DNA of 64,000 bases. Source: Ustilaginoidea virens. Taxonomy: Eukaryota; Ascomycota; Sordariomycetes; Hypocreales; Clavicipitaceae. Each line of letters opens with the position of its first letter. The first letter of the stretch is position 1. A program made the position numbers and the translations under genes. Of this stretch, positions 1-8,817 are shown one piece after another. The notes below the pieces were generated by a model. The model made no database searches. It had not been told where the DNA came from and saw only the letters and a program-made list of their open reading frames with translations. The stretch spans positions 2,480,001-2,544,000 of the forward strand of contig NC_057318.1 in the NCBI RefSeq assembly GCF_000687475.1, in the 5' to 3' direction.

Positions 1-768
1 ATTTAGTATTCTTATAGACTATAAGAATCTAAAGTATTTTACTTAACCCTATAAAATATTAGAATAGTAGGCTAGATAGGCCGAAATATTAATACTCTTT
101 AATTTCTATCTCTAGTATAAGCTAAGGTTATAGGCTTAATACCCTAACGCCCTATCTTAATAAAAATAAAAAGCTAGTAGTATAATACTAAAGATTAGCT
201 AGATCTTAAAATTACTATCGATTTTAATACTCTACCTAAACTTAACTATTAAACCGGTTCCTATAATTATACCTTTAGGATTAAGCTTACCTAATAGCTT
301 ATATATTTTCGCTAACTCCTACCTTCAGGCACTCTAGAATTAGGCTATTACTAAAGATAAAATATATAAGGTGTACTAAATAGTAGTAGTAATAGGCAAG
401 AGATGCTTTTTAACCGAGGCTTTAATAAGAAAATAGATTATAGATTATACCCTAAATATATATAGCATGCTTCTCTACCGGGGGTAGATGTAGCTCCCTT
501 CTTTTAAACCCCTAATTACTATAATTATATAGCACTACTATAAATTACCTACTATAGGCCATCCAGGGAAGAATACTATATTTTAGTTATTATATCGCGA
601 CTATTACTTTAATAATATATCTTTAGCGGTAGCGAGATATATCCGGAATTGCTAATACTATAGGGTATATAAGAGCCGATAATTGCGCTAAGGCCTACTG
701 CAGCTATTGCCTATCCTAGACCGATTTTAATTATAGATTTCTATCGACTTTATAATAGATCTTCCTAT
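1..768 (+). mobile_element. Gypsy chromovirus C, left part (RNase H end and integrase start)
   Basis: This is part of a Ty3/gypsy pol gene heavily damaged by RIP. Near 10-50 a frame reads LIDYKNLKYFT, the RNase H block that precedes integrase. Near 550-700 the frame reads GHPGKNT followed by a YYFNNISLAVARYIRNCQ stretch, the H2C2 zinc-binding region of integrase. Near 738-765 it reads ISIDFIIDLP, containing the first Asp of the integrase core. The frame then stops at a LINE insertion and resumes at 15943 with the next integrase residues. The 5' part of the element lies left of the window. Stops are nearly all TAG or TAA where Gln or Trp is expected. The assignment to gypsy is firm; nothing here is functional. 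Confidence 0.9.
754..768. repeat. 15-bp target-site duplication of LINE-1a (left copy)
   Basis: AATAGATCTTCCTAT occurs here and again at 15928-15942. The two copies abut the LINE 5' end and its 3' tail of ATA/TAA units. Joining the flanks restores a continuous gypsy integrase frame, so this is the site that was duplicated on insertion. A duplication of this length is usual for target-primed reverse transcription. Confidence 0.9.
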
Positions 769-944
769 AAAAACTTTCGCAATTTCGCCCGCACCTAGGT
801 AGCAGTATAGAACCGCTTTTAAAATTAATTCTAATATTCCTAATCGCCTTTTCTCATCCGTTTACCCCCCTCGCCTATAGTATATCGCATCTAAAGAGTA
901 GGCACGGTAGGCGCAAATAAAGTAATAGATATCGATAGAGGGAA

Positions 945-2330
945 TAAGGGCGGTATTATATAAAGCCGCTATAACCCGACTATTACGATTGCGAATAGTA
1001 CGCAGTGCAAATAGACCGAGACTAAACCTATCTAAGGGCAGATGCGACCTATAGCTAATATGATTAATGACTTTATAAAAAAGCTATAAGACTATATCCC
1101 CCTAGTAGTATTAGGAAGAGTGCGAAAGGCTATAAACTATATAGTAGAAACCGTTTGGTAGGAGATTAACCCAGGAAATATTTATACCCCTATTAGAACC
1201 CTAATGCAAACAATTAAAACCGCAATTAATAAGGCTATATAGAATCTCCTAAAGACCGCGCTAGCCCCTACTATATAGGTATTTATCGCTATATAAGGAT
1301 ATACTGCCGCTATACTACCTTAATGCAGCCTAGCTCCCCTAGCGGTACCCCCCTATATCTACCGCAAAGTCCTTATTAAAGGAAATATTATTAGTAGAAT
1401 CCTCTAAAACTATACTCTAATCGAAATCGTTAATATAGTTAATAGGGCTACTACTGAGGGAGCGGTAATTACGGCCTATAGACTCTATAGTAGTAATATA
1501 ATTATCACCTTTAAAGAAGAAAAGGTAAGCTATACTATAGATATAACTTAGGTCTGCCCTACTTTCGGCTAAAAAGTAGAACTTAATCGATACTTATTTA
1601 GTATTATTATTAAAAGCTTCCCGACCTATTATACTATAAATACCGCAATAAAGGATATCTAGTTAAATCTTATTAAAGCTAATAAAAAAGGCTTTATTAA
1701 GGTCTCCCTTTATTACCCTAGGGGGACTATAATATAAGCGCCTCTAATTATAGGGGTCGATTCTATTAATTTTATAAATAAGCTCTATAAAGCCGGTATT
1801 ATATACTAAATAGAGATATTTAAAGCCGAACCCTATAACGATACTATATACCCCTATTAGTATTATAATTGCTTTAAATTCGGCTATATCGCTGCGTACT
1901 ATATAGTAGTAGCCTGCTATAGCCGGTGCGGCTCTATGCCACCTAGAGGGTGAATAAAGCTATCTAGCTATTATATAGAACTAATGCAAATCCTACCTTA
2001 ACTATTATAGACCTTACCTAGTATAGTCCTGCCTCTATAAGGTAGCAAACGAATAATAGGAAAACGCTAGAAACTCCTATATCAATAGACTAAGGCTCTT
2101 TACCTCGCATATTATATTAGCAGCTAATACTATCCCTATTGCGGACTAGGGCTATTGCCGCATAATTAGTAGGTCTCCCTTATATAAGCCTTTCTTTTAG
2201 AAATAAGGCCGCCTAATTAGAAGTATAAGTAAGACCTCCTATATTAGAGCTAGAAGTAGTATTACCGCCTTCCTTTAAGCTGCTCTTGCCCTAGACTATA
2301 GTATAACCGCGCCTGCCTTAGGCACCTAAC
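945..2330 (+). pseudogene. LINE-1a ORF1 (Gag-like RNA-binding protein), broken
   Basis: In Tad-clade LINEs, ORF1 is a nucleic-acid-binding Gag-like protein that packages element RNA. A frame with an ATG at 1042 can be followed through a helical middle segment near 1380-1540 (VPPYIYRKVLIKGN, then AYRLYSSNIIITF), which resembles the usual ORF1 core. At 1862-1945 a cysteine-poor remnant of zinc knuckles reads YYNCFKFGYIAAYY then CYSRCGS. Comparison with LINE-1b shows a small deletion near 1936-1950 in this copy, which throws the frame off just after the second knuckle. Many TAG and TAA codons interrupt it. The true start may lie upstream, because the frame stays readable from about 945. Confidence 0.75.
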
Positions 2331-2334
2331 TTAT

Positions 2335-5300
2335 AGCTACCTTTAATATATTACTGCTATTAACCCCTTTGCGATTATCCGTATAATAATAGTCTTCTAC
2401 TAGAATATATAAAAGAAAACTACCCTTATATAATTAGTACTTTACTATTAGCGCGAGCCTAATATTATTACGATCTAAAAACCTATTATACTTAGATAGG
2501 CCCCGCTAAGCCCTAACCTTAAAAGATATATACTAGTATCGTATAGTAGAAGAGCAGCAATATATATTTATAAGCGGTATAGGCCTGGCATATAGTCTAG
2601 CAAAAAGGGACCTAATTAATATAGGATCTCCTTACTATATACTAATATCTATTCGATTTATTCCTTAGGCTATAAACTAAATTAAATAACCCTTTTTATC
2701 GTATTCGCTAAGCTTCTACCCTGCCCCTATAGTATCTTTATTAGGGATTTCAATATATATTATCCTCTTTAGGATAGCCTAGATTAGACCTCGCCTAAGA
2801 TTAATATCCTTTTTAAACTTATAATTTAGTAGCGGCTTAAATTAGCTACCCCTCGCGGTAAGGTAATAAAATAGGCACCTAAGAAAAGAAATAGTACTAT
2901 CGACTATATATAGGTTATATAAGATATTATAGTAAAGTATCTTAAAAATACTAACTTTACTAGGTCTGATTATATCCCCTAGCTTATATATATCGAGACC
3001 GGCAACTACTATATAAAAGCCCCCCTAGTAAAAAATAGCTAGAAGTCTTTTAACCGATACCTTACCTAAATTAAAGCAAAAAACCAATTTACTATCCCCT
3101 ATATAATAGCCCCGCTCTACTCCCCTACCAAAATAGATATATATACTATATAGCTTACCGGCTAACTCTAGAGTATTACTAATATTATAGCCCTAAAGAA
3201 GGCACCTAAAGCTCCTAGCGTAGAGCCCTAATAGAACTCCTGCACTAAAATAGCCTAAAAATCCATAAAAAAGGCCTACTGAAAATAGATAGTATACTAT
3301 ACCCTAGAGAATCTTAATGCCGCCTAAAAGGCAGAAGCAACCTAATCTTATATCGTATAGGAGGAATAGTACTAAATATAAAGAGAAGCCTTTAATAAAG
3401 CTACTGCCTAGAATACTAACCTATAGTCCCTAAAGAAATAGGCCCGCCTATATAGCGGCCTCCCGCCTAAATTAAAAGAGATCCCCCTACTAAAATAAGG
3501 CAATCTAGGCCTAAAAGCTATAATATATAAGGAAAAAGCATAGGTCCTTACTAAATAGTTCTTCCCTACCTTTTAGGCTACCTATAATAATATCCCCAAT
3601 CCGATATTCCCCTAGCTCGCTACTATTATATTCCCCCCTACCGACTCCTTTACCTATAAAAAGGTATATATTATACTATGCAATATAGTAGGCTAGAAAG
3701 CATTAGGCCCTAATAGGCTCCTAATAGAATTCCTTAAAGTATATAGCCCCCTACTTATTATAGCTCTTATATACCTCCTAAACGAGATATACCGCACTAG
3801 GTACTACCCGGCTTAATACCGAAAAGCTAAAGTAATAGTACTATAGAAACTAAGGAAGAAGCTAGAGGAATATACTAAAATAAAAGGATAAAGACTAATA
3901 TTACTATTTAATCTAATAGGAAAAATTATAGAAGCCGCGGTCGTACGGCGGCTTACTATTACTTTTAAAAAGGGTAACCTTTTTTTAAACCTCTAAATAG
4001 GCAATAGGGTAAACCGGTCAATCGATATAGCGCTAAGCATACTAATCGAAATCGTATATATAACTTAATATTATAGTAAGATCGCCTTACTATTCTAATT
4101 AAATATCTTAGCTGCATTCGATATTATTAATTATACCTGCTTTATCTACCTATTACTAAAAAAAGGACTCTTACTATAGCTAGCGGTATAGGTATATAGC
4201 TTTACCGCCTTACGCTTAGCGCGAATCTATTTTAAAAGGCAATTTATAGATAAACTACTAATTACCGCTAGGGTCTTTTAAAAATCCCCCTTTTCTTTTA
4301 TCCTCTTCCTTATCTATATTATACCACTTTATAAGAGGTTATAAGAGGTTATATTAATTATTACATTAGGCTTTACCGATGATATAAATATTATAATATA
4401 TAGGAGAGATATAAGGGAGACTAAAGCGCTACTCGAGAAAGCATAGGCTATTTACGATAGCTAATTTAAGTAAATAGGACTTAATTTTAACCCTAGTAAG
4501 AGTAAGCTTATCTACTTTACCTATATATATAAGGCGGATAAGACCCTAGTACGGCTTAAGACCGCTATAATATAGCCGAAATAATATACTAGATTCTTAG
4601 GAGTTAAGATATACTATAAGCTAAAATGGAGGGAATACTATATTAAAATAACTAAAAAGCTCGAGTGGTAGCGATTTATACTTACGGCAATAGCGGCCTC
4701 TATATAGGGATGCTAATATTAAGAAGCATACCTAATCTATATATAAGTTATTTAGACCTCTATTGCCTTTAGTATAAAGGTATAGTATATCCCTACCGCC
4801 CCTAGAGGGGTAATAAAGGGTATTGCAAAATCCCTAGCTATAGAGTAATTAATATGCCTTCGTATAATTACTAAAGCCTTTAAGGCTATACCGCTAAATA
4901 CCCTTAAGACTAAGGCGGCTATACTACTAATTAACCTCTACTTTAATTATATCCGATAAAGGTTCCTCGAAAGAATAGCTAAAATAGGTATAACCAATAG
5001 GATTAACCGTATATCTATAGTAGTAGTAGCGATACTTTAATACTAATAAAGACGCGATTACTAAAGACCCCTAGCTTATACCCTATTCCCTAACCCTAAC
5101 CTTTACTAGCTATTAATAATAAAAAGACTAATAAAAGATTAATACAATTAATAGTAAAATAATAAGGTAATAGTAAAAGCGAGATACTTTTAATAGAGGA
5201 CCTTAGCAGCCAAAAAAGCATTAGACTTCTAATCGATAGCTAAAATAACCTAATTATATAAAGGCCTATAGAAGTACGAGTTAGTAGTACTTACCTAATT

Positions 5301-5500
5301 CTATATAGAAAAAATCAGCCTTAATTCTTTTTTCTGCCTCTAATAAGTCCCCTAAGTACTATTACCCTTTTACTGCTATAGGAAAGGCCTGGAAGACCTT
5401 TATTGTATTATCCTCTCCTGCCTAAAGTATTATAGATATTAACGCCGACTCTTTAGGCCTAGCTTTAGCCCTAGCCTACTTTACAACCAATATAGTATAT
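2335..5500 (+). pseudogene. LINE-1a ORF2 (endonuclease-reverse transcriptase), broken
   Basis: ORF2 would nick target DNA and copy element RNA at the nick. The endonuclease part runs from about 2370 to 2880. Its second catalytic motif reads IQKP near 2470, where LINE-1b keeps IQEP, so the catalytic Glu has become Lys. A later motif reads RDFNIYYP near 2735-2760, with Tyr in place of His. The reverse transcriptase starts near 3640 (KALGPNRLL) and carries GFTDDINI at about 4370-4390, so both catalytic Asp codons (4378-4383) survive. The C-terminal block near 5290-5430 (KISLNSF, then a YCYRKGLEDLY stretch) is the Cys/His tail typical of Tad elements. Stops are frequent throughout. Confidence 0.85.
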
Positions 5501-5843
5501 CTATCGCACTTAATAAACCATATACTATATAAATAATTGCCTGCTAAATACTTAGTATTAATAGATTCGACTAATTCTAATTTATATAATCTCTTTAGTA
5601 TAATATAGCTAAAAGTAGCACTAAGAATACCTATATAGCCCCTATATAATATTTATAATAATCCTATAATAGGAATAAAGAGCCCTAGGAATAAGTAAAT
5701 CTCTTAAGCTCTATAGGTTAAAACTAATCGATAGTTATTATCTTAATATTAGGGGTATATTCTTTCCCCTCCCCCCCTTTATTCCCCTTATTGCCCTCCC
5801 CCCATTTATCCCTATTGCCTTTATTGTCCTTATTATCTTTATT
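5501..5843 (+). other. LINE-1a 3' region, first part, ending in a pyrimidine-rich tract
   Basis: This stretch follows the ORF2 C-terminal block and ends in a C/T-rich run (about 5750-5840) where gypsy A inserted. It continues at 14618. No separate gene is supported. The apparent short ORF beginning at 5791 merely runs from this tract into the gypsy LTR. Confidence 0.6.
5839..5843. repeat. TSD TTATT of gypsy A (left copy)
   Basis: TTATT at 5839-5843 is repeated at 14613-14617, directly outside the two LTRs. A 5-bp duplication is standard for gypsy integrases. Confidence 0.9.
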
Positions 5844-6085
5844 TGTCACGGGCTCGGGCTACGCCCGCGCCACAATATGGCTAGGACTCGGGCTACGCCC
5901 GCGATTAGCCTTAGGAGTATCGGCACGGGGTCACGAGGGCTCGCTAAGGACTCGGCCCGTGCTATATACGGGCATAAATAGGCTATTTAGAGGCCCCTAT
6001 TCGGGCCCTCTCTTTTTCCTCTTTAGTTTATTTAATATATTCATTCGACGCCTATTCGCAATAGCCCTAGGGCTAGTCCTTTATA
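5844..6085 (+). repeat. 5' LTR of gypsy A
   Basis: A 242-bp LTR beginning TGTCACGG and ending TTTATA; element E shows the unmutated ending TTTACA. Near its start are two similar GC-rich inverted repeats, GGGCTACGCCC, about 35 bp apart. A TATA-like CATAAATAG lies near 5972-5980, and the inferred transcript start segment AGTTTATTTAA is at 6025-6035. A long frame across the LTR is not taken as a gene. Confidence 0.9.
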
Positions 6086-6086
6086 T

Positions 6087-6097
6087 TTAAATAGACT
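6087..6097 (+). promoter_or_regulatory. Self-primer binding site of gypsy A
   Basis: TTAAATAGACT lies one base inside the LTR end. It is complementary, with one C-to-T difference, to AGTTTATTTAA at 6025-6035 in the same LTR. In Tf1/sushi elements the mRNA 5' end folds back onto such a site and primes reverse transcription, so this replaces a tRNA primer site. Confidence 0.75.
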
Positions 6098-7382
6098 CTC
6101 TTAGCCTTATTATTATAACCTCACATTATAGAGCCAATAATGCAGGCTATATAAGATATCGAGATAAGTATACCTAGAGAACCGAGTGGAGAGAACCTAA
6201 AGCTATAATGCCCCCAACGTAATATACATACCCAAGTAGAGCAGCTTACAGTAGGATTACAGCAGATAGAGGCACAGATATAAACTAACGCGCAGCACCT
6301 TACTACTATTACTGCCTTACTGTAGACTTTTCTTGCGAACTAGTTAAATAGCTCTTAAAATGCCACCTAATTGGCTCTAGTCGTATAATAGAACGCCCCC
6401 CTCCCTACTACTTAGGATACCTAGCTAAAGTATAAGCTAATCCCAATAGGGGACCCCTTTAATAGCAAAAAGGCTATATTTACAGCCTAGCGGACCTTTA
6501 TATAATATAAGCTTAAGGTCGATAGGGAGTTTATTAAAGATAAGAAGACCTAATAGATATTTATCTTCTAAAACTTTTTATCTATAGTCTAATTATAAAT
6601 CGCGGCCTTCTTCGAGAATAGTATAGCTTACGATTATATATATATATTACGCTAGCTAAGCTATCTAGGGGGGGGATAAGCCCCCATCTAGCCTAGTGCT
6701 AGTACCTCTATGCCTAATCTATATAGGAAACCCGAGTGCTGGGAGGAAAACCTATATACTGTCCGTGGTCGATGGTATCCCTTCGGAATCGAAGGGGGTT
6801 TATTATATGTTATGAGGAGGTGTCCTGTCGCGCGAGACTAGGTCTGGCGGCAGGGCTGGGAAAGTGTGGATGGTAGGCACGCCTCGATAGGCGCGGTGAT
6901 TTGCATTAGTGGTTATTAGTCATTAGTTATTAGGCATTAGTTAGGCTTTAGGGTGGGTATGAATCGGAACCGACGTGATTAATATTATTAGGTATAGGGG
7001 GCGGCGGTAACATTAGTATTAGGTGGGCAGCGGTATCGCGGTAAGTCGCGCGTTTTGTTATTGTTGACTTCGTCTGATGTGGGTTGGGGCAGCTGGCGGA
7101 CGGTCGAGTGATCCAGTATAGGTATGCAGCGGTATAAAGTCTCTTTTATCTGCCCTACCTTTTTGATTCCTTTCCTTTTCCCTTTTTATTCCTTATTGAA
7201 AATTGCTAAGAATTTTCCTTTACTTCTCCGCCTCGATTGCGCTATAGTAGTTTTTATGTATCCTTTGTTCTTCGATATGCCTACCGTTCTGGAGTTAGGT
7301 CTTAGCCTAGCTTGAAAATGGCCGTATCGTCCTTATATATGCCGCAGTGCCGATATGGCTATTCGTTATTATAACTAATAAG

Positions 7383-7431
7383 GTAAAAGGTTCTCTTTAA
7401 TCGTTGTCTGTCTTTTTCTAATAGTAGGTAG
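7383..7431 (+). other. Predicted spliceosomal intron 1 (49 bp)
   Basis: Starts GTAAAA, contains a CTAAT branch-like motif near 7418-7422, and ends TAG at 7429-7431. Removing it joins exon 1 and exon 2 in frame. Other TAG acceptors lie just upstream, so the exact end is inferred from the frame. Confidence 0.45.
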
Positions 7432-7562
7432 GGCTCGGGGGTGCCTGTTTTGCTTGTGCTTCGAAGCGGAAGCCTTATTATATCCTAATGTGTAATGCTA
7501 TGAACCGCGAACCGGTAGAGAGTATGCTTATATTGCAGAAGGCTTACGCTTGCGAGCAGGAA

Positions 7563-7614
7563 GTAAGTATATTAGTTTGCTGGTATCCCTTAACTTTATG
7601 GTTGATTTTGGTAG
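7563..7614 (+). other. Predicted spliceosomal intron 2 (52 bp)
   Basis: Starts with the canonical GTAAGT, has CTTAAC as a likely branch site near 7589-7594, and ends TAG at 7612-7614. Size and signals are typical of ascomycete introns. Removal keeps exon 2 in frame with the 152-codon exon 3. Confidence 0.55.
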
Positions 7615-8810
7615 GTGGATGAAGACGATTACCACGAGGCCTAGTAGGCTATGTGTCGGTCTATTATACTAGTTATTTTGGTACCTCGAAAGGGTCAAGA
7701 CGATTCTACTATTATAATGCGAATGATAGTGCCTATAGTCCTAATCTCGCTGCCGGCCGACTTCCTTAGGCTTATTGAGAGAGGGGTTTTGGCTTTAGAG
7801 CGCACCTATGGCGGCGAGCCCTAGCCTCTCTCGTCGGTCGAAAGACCTCAGCCTCCTGCTACTACTGCCGGCGATAGAAGCCCTATTAGTTCCGTTGTTG
7901 CACTAGATGTTGATGACGAGCCTGCTCCCGGGCCTACTGCTATGGGGGAACCGCCTCGCAGCGAGGGGGTCTCGCTAATATGGTCTAAGACTCCTGCGAT
8001 GCCATCTTCCAGTGAGTTGTAGCAAGCGGTTGCGTTTTTAAAGTTTATGAAGTCCCAAGCGGCTTGCGATTATAATATAATAAGGTTTTTTAAATACCTT
8101 TAATATCTCTTTAAGGACCTATATTAGTAGGATCGCACTATTATTAAGCTTAAGTACTCTTTATGCTAAGGCCTAAAGGAACTTTTTGCCGCCTTCTTTA
8201 TTCGATTTAAAGAAAAATTTACGCTTATTAGCGGTCTCGGTTAGCCTAAGGAAGTTAAATTAAAATACTTCCGATCGGCGCTTAATGCTTATATAGCTAA
8301 TAAGATTATTAGTTTTAAAGTCTCCTATTATAATTATTATTTAGCGGTAGACTATTACTAATAAATTGCTATTGATATCGAGATTAGCCTAACTATTAAC
8401 TATTAATCGGGCTCGGCCTATTCCTAACTAATATACGCCTAAGATTCTAAAGGCGATATATAAATATTAGGCGTTAATAAGCTAGACTCGAAGGGTAATT
8501 AGTATACTCCTAAGGCAATATAAGTCTCTAAAGAACGATATAAAGATTATAGGAAGAAAGGCCTCTGCCTTTAGTATAGCTCTCCTAAGTATTAGACGTT
8601 TATATATTACCTATTGCCGGTAATCTGACTTAATATAGTTAAAGTGGCCTTACTTAACTTATAAGTTATAGAGGTTAAAAGTAGCGATAAAGATTAAAAA
8701 AAAGAATAGCCTTTAAACCTAATCTCGTTAGAGGGCTTAAAATATGCATATAGACCCTAGCCTAATTATAAAAGGAATTAAAAGAGATTGCAAAATAAAT
8801 AAATAGATAC

Positions 8811-8817
8811 CCCTTTT
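8811..8817 (+). promoter_or_regulatory. Likely -1 ribosomal frameshift site CCCTTTT between gag and pol (gypsy A)
   Basis: Gag is read ACC-CCT-TTT-TAG, while protease is read one base back as CCC-TTT-TTA. The heptamer fits the X XXY YYZ pattern and is kept at the same place in B (24775-24781), D (47507-47513), E (35297-35303, minus) and F (41566-41572, minus). Confidence 0.6.

Larger units (their letters stand above)
7124..8070 (+). pseudogene. Captured intron-containing gene fragment encoding a Cys-rich protein, function unknown
   Basis: Three exons join into one frame without indels: exon 1 from ATG 7124 or, more likely, ATG 7277 to 7382; exon 2 at 7432-7562; exon 3 at 7615-8070. Both introns are short with GT-AG borders. 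The product has a Cys/Tyr-rich section spanning the first junction (YICRSADMA, then GLGGACFACASKRKPYYIL) that looks like a decayed zinc-binding module. An acidic stretch follows (EQEVDEDDYHEAW region), then a Pro/Ser-rich tail. Stops are TGA 7313, TAA TAA 7376-7381 and a few TAG in exon 3, all explainable as C-to-T changes of Arg, Gln or Trp codons. The 3' end is cut off by the gag flank. I do not recognise the gene. The alternative is chance open frames. Confidence 0.5.
6639..8074 (+). mobile_element. 1.4 kb lightly mutated insertion inside gag, flanked by a 13-bp repeat
   Basis: The uninterrupted gag of element D shows that 6639-8074 is extra sequence. GCTTACGATTATA at 6626-6638 is repeated with one change as GCTTGCGATTATA at 8062-8074. 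Unlike its surroundings the segment has ordinary CA and TG content, so it arrived later or escaped RIP. I found no convincing terminal inverted repeats, LTRs or tail. Near the left end a G8/C5 hairpin occurs at about 6668-6685, and CCCTTCG/CGAAGGG forms a small hairpin near 6779-6796. A MULE-like capture element would fit the duplication length, but the class is unknown. The stretch 6690-7120 holds no gene I can support, only a short TTAGTTATTAG-type repeat near 6903-6945. Confidence 0.65.

Noticed and set aside
5791..6090. A 99-codon ORF running across the gypsy A LTR (and similar minus-strand ORFs over the B LTRs at 23156-23356 and 28585-28791)
   Set aside because: These lie on LTRs, start in unrelated flanking sequence and exist because the LTR is GC-rich and little mutated. 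No homology or start context supports a protein.
6626..8074. In-frame fusion of the captured gene with gag as a designed chimera
   Set aside because: Exon 3 does run in phase into the downstream gag frame, but this has a one-in-three chance and the target duplication explains the joint.
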